From JAIVJM01 sp035761505 (GTDB taxonomy: Bacteria; Acidobacteriota; Blastocatellia; Pyrinomonadales; Pyrinomonadaceae), in contig DASTQX010000267.1 in the NCBI GenBank assembly GCA_035761505.1, forward strand, positions 1 through 14,402: 14,402 nt of DNA, read 5' to 3'. The position numbers and the translations under genes are program-made. The notes beneath the pieces are model-generated. The model saw nothing but the letters and a program-made list of their open reading frames with translations. It was not told the DNA's origin and did not search any database. This document shows positions 1 to 7,730 of this stretch, one piece after another. Position 1 is the stretch's first letter; every line of letters begins with the position of its first letter.

Positions 1-498
1 TCGTTTTTGACCGTCGCCGATGTCGCCGAAACGGCGGAGAGCGCCGAGGGCGCGGGCACTTACTTGAAGAGCACCACCGCGCGCCGCGAGTTGATGCTCG
101 CCGACGGTCGCCGCATCGAAATCGTGACGAGCCGCATCTCCTTCCCGTCGCGCTCGCGCAAGGGGCAAGGGCTGCTGTTCCTGCGCCGTGAAGACTTCCT
201 CACGGTCGGCGGCATGAACTCCGACCTCACCGGCTGGGGCTGGGAGGACAACGACGTGGCGGCCCGCCTCCAGATGGCGCTCAACCTCGAACCCCGCGAA
301 GCCGGTCACGCCCTCCACCTCTCTCACGCCGACGACAAGAGATACTTCCGCGACGGCCTGTCGCGCGCCGACAACGACGAACTCAACTTCATGGCCTGCC
401 TCGCGCGCTACGAGCGCGGCCTGATTTACGGGACGCTCGACGCCGACGTGCGGTACTGGAAAACCCTCACGCGCGAGGCCGCGCCCCAAGACTCCTAA
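1..498 (+). CDS. Glycosyltransferase, GT7 C-terminal type (5' end outside window)
   Basis: The reading frame is already open at base 1 and ends at TAA 496-498, so only the C-terminal ~165 residues are visible. The diagnostic stretch is LTGWGWEDNDVAARL, preceded by LFLRREDFLTVGGM. This matches the galactosyltransferase/chondroitin-polymerase C-terminal domain, in which the ED of GWGWED helps bind the metal-nucleotide-sugar. The family transfers sugars from UDP-sugars in the cytoplasm, normally with an N-terminal GT2-like fold that would lie upstream. A His/Asp-rich patch (HALHLSHADD) follows, also usual for the family. The stop overlaps the stop of the convergent carbamoyltransferase gene (CTAA shared at 495-498). 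The neighbours (deacetylase, carbamoyltransferase) suggest glycan or glycolipid building. Donor and acceptor cannot be told from the fragment. Confidence 0.8.
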   Translation, partial: SFLTVADVAETAESAEGAGTYLKSTTARRELMLADGRRIEIVTSRISFPSRSRKGQGLLFLRREDFLTVGGMNSDLTGWGWEDNDVAARLQMALNLEPREAGHALHLSHADDKRYFRDGLSRADNDELNFMACLARYERGLIYGTLDADVRYWKTLTREAAPQDS

Positions 499-2204
499 CA
501 CCGCCCGCCGTCGTCCAGCGCCTCCCCGCCTCCGCGCGGGGGAATCTCCGGCTCACTCTTCTTGCGGATGACGTAAGGCGGCATGACGAGCGCGTGCATG
601 GCCGTCGTCTTGAAGCAATTGACGGCTTCGGCAGCCGTCTCGACGATGGGCTCCTCTCTTCCGTTGAAGGAGGTGTTGAGCAACACGCCGATGCCGGTGC
701 GCGCCTCGAACGCCTTGAGCAGCGAGTAGAGGAACGGGTCGTCGTGCTCGCTGACGGTTTGCAGGCGCGCCGTGCCGTCAACGTGCGTGACGGCGGGGAT
801 GAAGTCGCGCTTGTCGGGCCGCACGTCGGCGGCGAACTGCATGAAGGGCGCGGGGCGGTCAATGTCGAAGAAGCGCGACGCCGCTTCGAGCAGCACGACG
901 GGGGCCAGCGGTCGGAACAGTTCGCGCCCCTTGACGTGGCGGTTAATCCACGTCCGGATGTGCGGGTGGCGCGGGTCGGCGAGGATGCTGCGGTGGCCGA
1001 GGGCGCGCGGGCCGAGTTCGCTCCGCCCGTTGTAGAGCGCCACGACGCGCCCGCTCTCCAATAGCTCGACGACTTGCTCGACGAGATTCGACGGTCGCTC
1101 GACCGAGAACTTGCCGTCGTCGAGCAACGCATCGAGGCCGTCGGATTCCGTGTCCGGCCCCAGAAAGTCGTCCACCCACTGAAACTTGTTCGGGACGCCG
1201 AGGCACTCGACGAGGCCGTAGAGGGCGCAGCCGAGCGCCGTCCCGCCGTCGTGCGGCGAGGGCGGGATAAACACGTTGCGGAAGGGCGACTCGCGGAGGA
1301 GGCGTCCGTTGGCGACGCAGTTGAGCGCCGTGCCTCCGGCAAAGCAGAGCGTGTCCACGACCGTCTGCCGGTGCAGCCACGCGGCCAGTTGGAGCAGGGC
1401 CTCCTCGAAGCACCACTGCCCCGCCGCCGCGAGGTCGGCGCACCGCTCGAAAGTACCCGTGCCGTCGGCGAAGAAGCGGAAGCTCCGGTCGTCCGCGAAG
1501 ACTTCCAGCCACGCGTCGGGGATGAAGACCCGTTCGCCCTCGACGCGCGGCGGCGGCAGGCCGAGCGCGTGCCGGTCGCCGAACGGCGCGAGCCCCATCA
1601 CCTTACCCTCGCAGCCCGGCCCCTCGAAGAGCGTCGCCGTCAGGTTGCCGTAGAAGGCTCCGAGCCCCGCCGGGCGGCTGCGGTCGCCGTCCCACAACTG
1701 TTTGCTCAGACACTCGACGCCGCGCTCGCCGCAACGGTAGAAGGAACTGACTTCGAGCCAGTCGGGCGGCGCGTCGGCTGCGCCCGGCCACGTCTCGGTG
1801 AAGAGCCGGGCGGGGCTGCCCTGAAAGTCAACGACCATGACGGCCATCTCTTTGTCAGGCGACAGGCAGAAGGTGCTGTAGAGGTGCGCAAGGTGGTGCG
1901 AAATCTGAACGATGCGCGGCTCGCCGGAGAACTTCAGGACTTCGCGCAGCTCTTCGTGGTAGCTCTCGATGTTCTCGATCTCGTCGTCCGAAGAGTAGCA
2001 CTCGACGACGAGTTCGACCGGGCGACGGAGCGCGATCAGACGTTTCGCGTACAAGTCGCGGAAGTCGTTCGGCTTGCCCCAGTCGTGCTTCTGCCGCGTC
2101 AGTCGTTCTTTCTGGATGCTGCAAATAAACGACGAGCTGCCCAGCAGACAGATGCTCGCGTCTGCCGTCCGGTTGACCCCCAGCACTAGTCGCTCGTCGC
2201 TCAT
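495..2204 (-). CDS. O-carbamoyltransferase, NodU/CmcH/TobZ family
   Basis: The 569-aa length is normal for the family. These enzymes make carbamoyl-adenylate from carbamoyl phosphate and ATP and transfer the carbamoyl group to a hydroxyl of a sugar, antibiotic or Nod factor. Visible motifs: an ASKHA/Kae1-like N-terminal domain beginning LVLGVNRTADASICLL (residues 6-21) and KERLTRQKHD (32-41); metal-ligand histidines in SHHLAHLYS (H103, H104, H107); EGKVMGLAPFGD (199-210); CFAGGTALNC (287-296); PHDGG (317-321). The C-terminal YrdC-like part has the family signature SELGPRALGHRSILADPR (395-412) and LLNTSFNGREEPIV. All key residues are present, so it should be active. It starts at ATG 2204 and lies 69 bp downstream of the deacetylase on the same strand, probably co-transcribed. 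The acceptor is unknown; the neighbouring glycosyltransferase and deacetylase suggest a sugar. Confidence 0.93.
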   Translation of the reverse strand: MSDERLVLGVNRTADASICLLGSSSFICSIQKERLTRQKHDWGKPNDFRDLYAKRLIALRRPVELVVECYSSDDEIENIESYHEELREVLKFSGEPRIVQISHHLAHLYSTFCLSPDKEMAVMVVDFQGSPARLFTETWPGAADAPPDWLEVSSFYRCGERGVECLSKQLWDGDRSRPAGLGAFYGNLTATLFEGPGCEGKVMGLAPFGDRHALGLPPPRVEGERVFIPDAWLEVFADDRSFRFFADGTGTFERCADLAAAGQWCFEEALLQLAAWLHRQTVVDTLCFAGGTALNCVANGRLLRESPFRNVFIPPSPHDGGTALGCALYGLVECLGVPNKFQWVDDFLGPDTESDGLDALLDDGKFSVERPSNLVEQVVELLESGRVVALYNGRSELGPRALGHRSILADPRHPHIRTWINRHVKGRELFRPLAPVVLLEAASRFFDIDRPAPFMQFAADVRPDKRDFIPAVTHVDGTARLQTVSEHDDPFLYSLLKAFEARTGIGVLLNTSFNGREEPIVETAAEAVNCFKTTAMHALVMPPYVIRKKSEPEIPPRGGGEALDDGGRC

Positions 2205-2273
2205 ACCTTCGCTTCTCTCGTTCGCCCGCCGGAACGTTCCCCTCTGACTCCCCGCGCTCGCGTGGCCCTCGTT

Positions 2274-3182
2274 TCAGTCAGTGCCCATCGCGGCGCAGCC
2301 CAAGAGGCCTTCCCACAAATTATTGACGCGCGGCGTCACGGCGGGCTGCGGGCCGGTCGCAAAGCCTTCGGTCGCCGCCCAACGCCTGAGCCAAGACAGC
2401 CCGTAAGGAGTGATGCAGTGGTCGGCGTGAGCGTAGGCCGGGTCGTCGAGCGCGTGGCCGAGCGTGACGAACGTGTAGCCGCGACCGCGCATCCGAGCCG
2501 CCAGCGCCGGGAAGTAATCGGCGTTGAGCGCGCTCGCGTGGAGCAGCAAGACCTGACGGATTTCACGCCCCAGCAGGCTGACCGACAGTTTTTCAAAGTA
2601 CTCGAACGACTCTTCCATGTAAGGAAGAAAGGCCGCGCCCACCTCGCGCATCGCCGCGCCGTCCCCGTTCATCTTCGCTTTGTCGTAGGCTTGCGCGAAC
2701 ATCCACTCCTCGCTCTGCACGGTGACGGGCGCGACGGCCATCCCGCGCCCGCGCACAAAACGCTCGACCCCCTCCTTCACCTCGCGGCTCAAGCCGGTGT
2801 GCAGATACGGGTGGCGGAAATATTCGAGCGCCGCGCCGCGCGCTTCGAGCAGTTCGCGGGTCACGATTTCGCCGCGCACGATGTCGGCCTCGAATTGGTC
2901 GTGCGGCGTGTGGTGCAGGTCGAGATGCGAGAAGGTGTGATTGCCGAGTTCCATCCCGGCGTCGAGCCACGACCGCAGGAGGGCGACGCGCGCGGCGTCC
3001 AACTCGCCATCCGCGAACAGGCCCGACTCGTTGACGAACCCGACGGCGCGCACCCCCTCCGCCACGAGCGCCGCCAGCAGCTTGCCCGTGACTTCGGCGA
3101 GCGCGGGCATGTCGCTCAGCGGTGGCTGCATTGGCAGATCATCGAAGGTGACGGCCACCTCTCTTCGAGCCGACCGAGTCAT
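2274..3182 (-). CDS. Polysaccharide deacetylase, NodB/CE4 family
   Basis: This is a CE4-type deacetylase that would remove acetyl (or other acyl) groups from an N-acetylated sugar or related amide, using a metal bound by Asp-His-His. Motif 1 is VTFDD (residues 11-15; D14 candidate base, D15 metal). Motif 2 is GNHTFSHLDLH (80-90; H82 and H86 metal). Motif 3 is YFRHPYLHTG (121-130). A late VLLLHASAL supplies the motif-5 histidine. No signal peptide or membrane anchor is seen, so it is probably cytoplasmic, unlike cell-wall deacetylases. I chose ATG 3182 (302 aa) because AAGGGG lies about 9 nt before it; a GTG at 3200 in the same frame has no ribosome binding site. It sits upstream of the carbamoyltransferase in the same direction. 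NodB plus NodU is a Nod-factor-like pairing, but no acyltransferase NodA is visible. Confidence 0.9.
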   Translation of the reverse strand: MTRSARREVAVTFDDLPMQPPLSDMPALAEVTGKLLAALVAEGVRAVGFVNESGLFADGELDAARVALLRSWLDAGMELGNHTFSHLDLHHTPHDQFEADIVRGEIVTRELLEARGAALEYFRHPYLHTGLSREVKEGVERFVRGRGMAVAPVTVQSEEWMFAQAYDKAKMNGDGAAMREVGAAFLPYMEESFEYFEKLSVSLLGREIRQVLLLHASALNADYFPALAARMRGRGYTFVTLGHALDDPAYAHADHCITPYGLSWLRRWAATEGFATGPQPAVTPRVNNLWEGLLGCAAMGTD

Positions 3183-3524
3183 TCGTTCTCGCCCCTTCAC
3201 TAACGGACAGACCGGCCCGCGACGACCTCCCCGGCCCGCTCCTGACGTTGGTATGTGCTCGCGCGCCGTTCGTGTGGGGCGACGCGCATCCGAGCCCGTA
3301 GGTGGTGCCGCCGAGTGCGTTCCGGGGTTACGGGACGCAGCCGGGAAGCGGCGTGAGTCACGCCCTCCCCGCGCAGCACGCGGGCCGTCGGGCCATCATA
3401 CTTGCTCGCGCCAACCCCGTCCAACCTCGCGTCGGCCTGTGTTATGCTCGCGGCGCGGGGGCGTTCTTTCCGCGTCGCCGACGCCGGATAGCTGACTGGC
3501 GAGACGCCCGCCGCGCGGGCTTCG
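3183..3524. other. Non-coding gap upstream of the deacetylase gene
   Basis: These 342 bases lie between the start of the deacetylase gene and the end of the oxygenase gene. All open frames crossing them are low-complexity Arg/Pro/Ala translations without recognisable domains, so I see no gene. They hold a candidate minus-strand promoter (3395-3424) and, just after the oxygenase stop, a 6-bp GC hairpin (GCCCGC/GCGGGC, 3506-3520) lacking a T tract. A TGTTATGCT sequence near 3440-3448 resembles an extended -10 on the plus strand, but no plus-strand gene follows it. Confidence 0.6.
3395..3424 (-). promoter_or_regulatory. Candidate sigma70-type promoter for deacetylase-carbamoyltransferase unit
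   Basis: On the minus strand a -10-like TATGAT (plus 3395-3400, 5 of 6 to consensus) lies 18 nt after TTGGAC (plus 3419-3424, matching only in TTG). It would give a leader of roughly 200 nt before ATG 3182. The 342-bp gap makes a separate promoter here likely, but these two boxes are only a pattern match. Confidence 0.35.
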
Positions 3525-4397
3525 TCATCGTCCGCCCGCCTTCGCCGTGTGATATTTCTTGGTGTTGAAGATGAGCCGGTGCATGCGTATTCCGTTCCCC
3601 ATCCGTCCGGGAGCGTCCCGCCCGTGCAGCCACATGCGGTCGTTGATGAGGTAGCCCTGCCCGTACAGGAGATTGACCCGGAACAGGTGCTCTCGGAGCG
3701 CCGCTTCCAGCTCGTCAACCCACGCGTGCTCGCGCCCGTGCAGGAGGTTGACGAACGTGTCGTGATGGTCTTCGCCGTGCGTGTCGTCGAGGTGACTGTG
3801 CAGTTGTTGGCGCGCCTCTTCGGGCAGCGCCCGCACGCCGCCGAGCAGCCGCTTGAAGGTCGGGGCGGGCAGGAAGGTCGAAGCCCCCGTGTCGTCTTCG
3901 GGGGTTTCTTCATAGACGCAGAAGAGAATCCTCGGCAGGTAGAGGTCGGCGTGAAGGAGGAACTCGACCCCGTTGGCCTCGTCGGTGGGAATGGGCGAGT
4001 AGAGGGCGTGCATCCTCTCGCCCGTGATTCTGACGAGCGCGTCGCGCAGATAAGCGAGCAGGGAGCGGAGGGCTTGGCCGTCGAACTCGGCGTCCATCAT
4101 GTCGGTGAGCAGCATGAGGTCGTCCGGCACTTCCAGCCCGAAGAAAGCCTCGGCGAATGTCATGAGCTGGCCGTCGAGTTCCGCGTCGAGCGGTCGCGCC
4201 TCGCCCGAATAGGTCTGGTCGTAAGGGATGCCGCCGAGGAGGCGGATGCGCCGTGGCGGCTCCGCGCCCCTCATCCGCCGTCCCCAGTCGTGACAAAAGC
4301 GGCGCGCTTCCGGCGACCATGTGAACCACGTGCCGAGCTTGTTGATCTCGTGCGCCGTGAGGTGACTCGGAGGGTTGGTGGGTGCGAAGATTTCCAT
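3525..4397 (-). CDS. 2-oxoglutarate/Fe(II)-dependent oxygenase, TauD/clavaminate-synthase-like
   Basis: This predicted 290-aa cytoplasmic oxygenase would couple 2-oxoglutarate decarboxylation to hydroxylation, or another oxidation, of an unknown substrate. The facial triad is visible: H149 and D151 in FLLHADLYLP, and distal H258 in DRMWLHGR. R271 or R274, 13-16 residues later in IRMHRLIFNT, is the likely 2-oxoglutarate-binding Arg. The LHGR context is typical of TauD/TfdA-like proteins, as is the size. The ATG at 4397 is preceded by GAGGT with 7-nt spacing, so I prefer it to the longer in-frame start at 4484, which would add 29 Ser/Pro/Arg-rich residues. It is divergent from the unassigned 456-aa gene across 158 bp, so the two may be controlled together. 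A hydroxyl it creates could be the carbamoylation site, but that is inference. Confidence 0.78.
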   Translation of the reverse strand: MEIFAPTNPPSHLTAHEINKLGTWFTWSPEARRFCHDWGRRMRGAEPPRRIRLLGGIPYDQTYSGEARPLDAELDGQLMTFAEAFFGLEVPDDLMLLTDMMDAEFDGQALRSLLAYLRDALVRITGERMHALYSPIPTDEANGVEFLLHADLYLPRILFCVYEETPEDDTGASTFLPAPTFKRLLGGVRALPEEARQQLHSHLDDTHGEDHHDTFVNLLHGREHAWVDELEAALREHLFRVNLLYGQGYLINDRMWLHGRDAPGRMGNGIRMHRLIFNTKKYHTAKAGGR

Positions 4398-4488
4398 GAG
4401 CGTGACCTCATTCAGCTTGAGATTGCTCCGCCGACAGTGAGCACTCGATGAGCTTGGGGGCGGGCGTGAACGCGATCGGGGCAACAGG

Positions 4489-4517
4489 AATATACACGCC
4501 GCGCCGGAAATTGGAAA
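4489..4517 (-). promoter_or_regulatory. Candidate promoter for the 2OG/Fe(II) oxygenase gene
   Basis: On the minus strand TATATT (plus 4489-4494) is separated by exactly 17 nt from TTTCCA (plus 4512-4517). This lies in the 158-bp divergent region and would give a leader of about 80 nt before ATG 4397. The -10 is good and the -35 weak. No clear partner promoter for the divergent plus-strand gene was found. Confidence 0.4.
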
Positions 4518-4555
4518 CCGCGACGCGGGCGACTCAACCGGAGGGCTGACGCGGC

Positions 4556-5926
4556 ATGGGGCACGGGGCCACTGACCCCGCGGGCGGCGTTCTCGCCACC
4601 CTGCGGAGGTTGTCTCCCAGACTCTACGAACTCATCCACGAGCACGCCGAGACGACGCTCGGCGCGTATGCCCGCGCGCTCTGGCAGCCCCCGCCCGAAC
4701 CTTCAAGCGCCGAAGGTCGGCGCGCGCGTCGTCACCTGCTCGACGCTCTTGAGGCGCACGTCAAAGCCGACGACTCCCCGGCTGCGGGCGTGGCCGACGA
4801 AGCCCTGCGCCAGTTCGCGCGCTGCCCGGTTCTCCAGACGGCTGACCACTCCGAGCTTTTACTCGACCCGCATTCATTCCACACCAACGTCCTCTACCAC
4901 ATCGGAGCCGGAGAGACGGGCCACCGTTTCCTCTTCGTCAACGCCGCCAGCACCGTCACCTTCGAGACGTGGCGGGCGCACGGCCCCGGCTGGCTGAACG
5001 TGCGCGGCGCGCGCGTCAACGTCTTCGGCCTGAGCCGGAGAGTTCTGACCGGCACGAGCATCTGCGCCGCGCCCGGCCCGTTCCGTTTCCGCCTCGCCGT
5101 GGGCGAAGACGACGACCACACCCTGACCCGCGCCGAACAGACCTATCTCGAAGAGCTTCGCGGCCTTCTCGGCGGGCGCTCATACGAGAGCGCGCCCGCC
5201 GCCTTCGCCGCCGCCAACGACCTCTTGTGGAGCAGTTGGGACGGCGCGCGCCGGACAGTCCCCGTCATCACCGACGACCGCCTGACGGCCTCGCTCGTCG
5301 CACGCCATCTCGCCGACGAGCGAAGCCTCCTCACACGGATGCTTTTCGCGCCCGAAGTGCGCGCGCTCCTCGAAGGCGAGCTTGAGCGCATCTCGAACGG
5401 CGTCGGAGGATGGGCGCTCCCCCCCACGACGCAGCATTTCTGGGGCGTCCGCGCGGGCCGGATTCGCCCGTTGCGGCTCGCGGACGATGAACTCAGGGAG
5501 GCGGGGACGAGAGAGGGCTTCCGGCTGAACTTCGAGCGCGAGGCCGTCGTGCGCGCTCTCCTCGAAGGGCGGCTCTACCCGAACCTCCTGCTCGGCTTCC
5601 TCGCGCTCTCGACCCTGCCGAAAGTCAGGGTGCTCGGCGGCCACAGGCAGGCCACCTACGTCCCGCTTATCAACGAAGTCTGCCGGAATATTTTGCGCGC
5701 GTTGCCCGGCGCGGAGGCCGAAGAACTGCTGCACGACATCACGCAACCCCCGGTTGACGGCTTTATCGCGGGCGTGATTGAAGAGGAACGCCACCCGCTC
5801 TCGCTCCTCTCGGAGCAACCGGCGGGCACGCAGTTGGCCCGCCTCTCCGAGCGTTGGGCGGCCACCACCTTCAGAGAGAGTTTAGGTCAACTGCGCGGTT
5901 TCGAGCACCTCCGCCGTCGGGAGTAG
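4556..5926 (+). CDS. Unassigned 456-aa protein, possible biosynthetic enzyme
   Basis: I do not recognise a named family. ATG 4556 follows GGAGGG (4540-4545) at 10-nt spacing. The protein is soluble, without signal peptide or membrane helix. It has an Arg/Glu-rich helical N-terminus, then conserved-looking polar blocks that could form an active site: QTADHSELLLDPHSFHTNV (residues 94-112), FVNAASTVTFETW (127-139), PVITDDRL (236-243), ARHLADERSLLTRM (249-262), QHFWGVR (293-299), LEGRLYPNLLLGFLAL (336-351) and VRVLGGHRQATYVPLINEV (357-375). The DHSELLLDP and LGGHRQATYVP segments, rich in His, Asp and Gln, are the best candidate functional motifs. It is divergent from a 2OG/Fe(II) oxygenase and close to carbamoyltransferase and deacetylase genes, so a role in the same small-molecule or glycan pathway is plausible. 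The function is unknown. Confidence 0.85.
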   Translation: MGHGATDPAGGVLATLRRLSPRLYELIHEHAETTLGAYARALWQPPPEPSSAEGRRARRHLLDALEAHVKADDSPAAGVADEALRQFARCPVLQTADHSELLLDPHSFHTNVLYHIGAGETGHRFLFVNAASTVTFETWRAHGPGWLNVRGARVNVFGLSRRVLTGTSICAAPGPFRFRLAVGEDDDHTLTRAEQTYLEELRGLLGGRSYESAPAAFAAANDLLWSSWDGARRTVPVITDDRLTASLVARHLADERSLLTRMLFAPEVRALLEGELERISNGVGGWALPPTTQHFWGVRAGRIRPLRLADDELREAGTREGFRLNFEREAVVRALLEGRLYPNLLLGFLALSTLPKVRVLGGHRQATYVPLINEVCRNILRALPGAEAEELLHDITQPPVDGFIAGVIEEERHPLSLLSEQPAGTQLARLSERWAATTFRESLGQLRGFEHLRRRE

Positions 5927-6060
5927 CGTCAGCGGAGGCGATGTGATGAAGGGTTCCGGTGTAAACAGCATTTAGCTCCGGACGACTTCGACGGCCTGAC
6001 CATTGTTGCGGGCCTTCTCGACGGGCGTGCCGAGCGCCGTGGACACCTTACCGGGAGGCG
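5927..6060. other. Convergent intergenic region with possible coding remnant
   Basis: This short gap lies between convergent genes. On the minus strand one frame reads TPPGKVSTALGTPVEKARNN and continues GQAVEVVRS to a TAA near 5972, with no start codon. That looks like a possible C-terminal scrap of a lost gene, but the plus strand is also open here (ending at the TAA at 6077-6079), so chance in GC-rich DNA is equally possible. No strong terminator hairpin was seen. Confidence 0.3.
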
Positions 6061-7614
6061 TTATTTGCCGAAACTATAAAGCGCGCTGCGAGTCCTGATG
6101 TAAACCCGCCCGTCCGCAATCGCCGGTGTGGCGAAGACCTCGTCGTCCAACTCGTTGACCGCAAGTACCTGCCAATCGCCGGCGGCCTGCAACACAGACA
6201 CCTGACCGCCCTGACCGACCAGAAACACCTTGCCGTCCGCCGCCACTGGCGACGCGAAGTATTTATCAATGGCTCCATGCAGACGGCCCTGCTTGATGAC
6301 ATTGCCGGTCGCCGGGTCGAACGAGAGCAGAATCCCGCTGTCGTTAATCATATAGAGAACGCCTTTGTAGAGAAGTGTCGAAGGAACCTGCGGCACCGGC
6401 CTCTGATAGCGCCAGCGAATCGCCGTCGCCGTTTGATCGCCTTGCCCTCCGAGTCTGATGGCAAGCAGGCCGTTCTCCGAAGCCATCATGCCGCGAAACA
6501 CTTCCCAATCCTTCGCGTCCAACTTCTCGTCTCGATCCATGTCGAACGCCTCGAAGGCGGATTTCAACATCCTGTCCATCTTCTCCGCGCCCGTCACCTC
6601 CGACTTCGCGATTAACTTATCTTTATTCTTATCGTATCTCGCCCGTGCCTCTTCGAGTGGAATCGTGCCGATTTGCTCTCCGGGTTGATTCTGCGGGAAG
6701 CCCCAACCGTTGATGTACACATATTCCCCGTCGCTGCTGGCGATGGATTTCATCTCGCACGCGAGGCCGCGCACCCACCAAACTCTTTTGCCGTCCGCGA
6801 CCGAGTAAGCCGAGAGCTGGAACGATTCGGGAACCACGATCTGCTTCGGCCCCTGCTTCGGCTGATAAATAATCGGCGTCGAGTAACCGGAGATGACCGC
6901 GGGCCGTTCGACCTTCCAACGCACGCGCCCGTTCGTTTTATCCACCGCGATGAGATATGAACCGGGACTGTCTTGGTCGACGGGCAGGATCACTTTGTCG
7001 TCAACGAGGATGGGAGACGCCCCGAACCCGTAGAACATATTGAACGGCCCCAGAGGGAGCCGCCAACGCTCCTTGCCTGCACCGTCGTAAGAGATCAACC
7101 CGAACTCCTGAAAAAAGACGAAGACATTCGTGCCGTCCGTAACGGGGCTCGGCGAGGCGGGGTTGTTGACGTTCTGCAAGCGGCCCTCGCGCGAGCGCGG
7201 CACTTCTCGCTGCCACAACAGCTTTCCCGTCTGACGGTCAAGACAGATCACAAGGAGCTTATGTTTCTTCTCGCGTGCGTCCCCCTTAGTGCCGCTTGCT
7301 TTCTCCTCGGCATACGCGGTGACGAACACGCGGTCACGCGTCAGCACCGGCGAGGAATGGCCGGGCGGCAGCGGCGTCTTCCAGACCACATTCTTCTCAG
7401 GGCCGAACACTTCCGGTAGCCCGGTCGAGACGGAAACGCCGCTCCCGTTCGGCCCGCGAAACTGCGGCCAGTCTTCGGCGACCGCACCCGTCGCACCGAC
7501 CATCGCGAGCACCGCGACCAGCGACGCAAGCAACGGCCCGCCGACCGTGTTCCCTGACTTCGACACCTGCCCGCGCGAGTTTGTCCTGAGAGAGCGAAAA
7601 GTTTTGTTTAGCAC
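6061..7614 (-). CDS. Secreted PQQ-like beta-propeller protein with inserted EF-hands
   Basis: This predicted 517-aa exported protein has an N-terminal signal segment: basic residues 1-20, a hydrophobic core at about 27-45 and a likely cut after AVA at 46. The mature start is EDWPQFRGPNGSG, the usual beginning of BamB/PQQ-like propellers found in large numbers in Planctomycetes and Acidobacteria. Propeller blades recur as DRQTGKLLWQ, DKTNGRVRWK, VADGKRVWW, DPATGNVI and ADGRVYI. Between blades lie two EF-hand-like loops, DKNKDKLIAKSE (328-339) and DMDRDEKLDAKD (358-369), suggesting calcium binding. The start is GTG 7614 with AGGA about 8 nt upstream. The family usually serves as a periplasmic scaffold or hydrolase-associated protein. 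No quinone-binding residues can be confirmed, so dehydrogenase activity should not be assumed. No functional link to its neighbours is visible. Confidence 0.85.
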   Translation of the reverse strand: MLNKTFRSLRTNSRGQVSKSGNTVGGPLLASLVAVLAMVGATGAVAEDWPQFRGPNGSGVSVSTGLPEVFGPEKNVVWKTPLPPGHSSPVLTRDRVFVTAYAEEKASGTKGDAREKKHKLLVICLDRQTGKLLWQREVPRSREGRLQNVNNPASPSPVTDGTNVFVFFQEFGLISYDGAGKERWRLPLGPFNMFYGFGASPILVDDKVILPVDQDSPGSYLIAVDKTNGRVRWKVERPAVISGYSTPIIYQPKQGPKQIVVPESFQLSAYSVADGKRVWWVRGLACEMKSIASSDGEYVYINGWGFPQNQPGEQIGTIPLEEARARYDKNKDKLIAKSEVTGAEKMDRMLKSAFEAFDMDRDEKLDAKDWEVFRGMMASENGLLAIRLGGQGDQTATAIRWRYQRPVPQVPSTLLYKGVLYMINDSGILLSFDPATGNVIKQGRLHGAIDKYFASPVAADGKVFLVGQGGQVSVLQAAGDWQVLAVNELDDEVFATPAIADGRVYIRTRSALYSFGK

Positions 7615-7681
7615 GTGAACCGTCCTGTCGAGAGCTTGCGAGGCAAGCGCGATTCTAATTCAAGCGAGGCGCAAAAGTCGG

Positions 7682-7712
7682 CGGCGTCATCCCGTCTAGT
7701 GGAATGACGCCG
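7682..7712 (-). terminator. Stem-loop terminator after the lipoprotein gene
   Basis: On the minus strand CGGCGTCATTCC pairs with GGGATGACGCCG (12 bp with one G-U pair) around the loop ACTAGAC. It lies 19 nt past the lipoprotein stop and is followed within a few bases by a short TTTT run. This fits a modest rho-independent terminator that separates the lipoprotein from the propeller gene. Confidence 0.6.
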
Positions 7713-7730
7713 ATGCTTGACCGGGGAGTG

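Noticed and set aside
1074..2189. 371-codon plus-strand open frame
   Set aside because: Antisense to the carbamoyltransferase, whose catalytic motifs are intact. The plus-strand translation is Arg/Glu/Val-rich with no domain.
495..3182. A Nod-factor (lipochitooligosaccharide) locus
   Set aside because: NodB- and NodU-family genes are adjacent, but no NodA acyltransferase or NodC chitin synthase is visible, and the glycosyltransferase fragment is of GT7 type. Kept only as an analogy.
2262..3203. 313-codon plus-strand open frame
   Set aside because: Antisense to the deacetylase. It has no recognisable motif, while all CE4 motifs are present on the minus strand.
3549..4451. 300-codon plus-strand open frame
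   Set aside because: Antisense to the 2OG oxygenase, which has the full iron triad and a supported start.
7634..7648. Hairpin GCTTGC-GAG-GCAAGC upstream of the propeller gene
   Set aside because: The 6-bp stem has no T tract and no clear relation to the start; too short to call a regulatory element.
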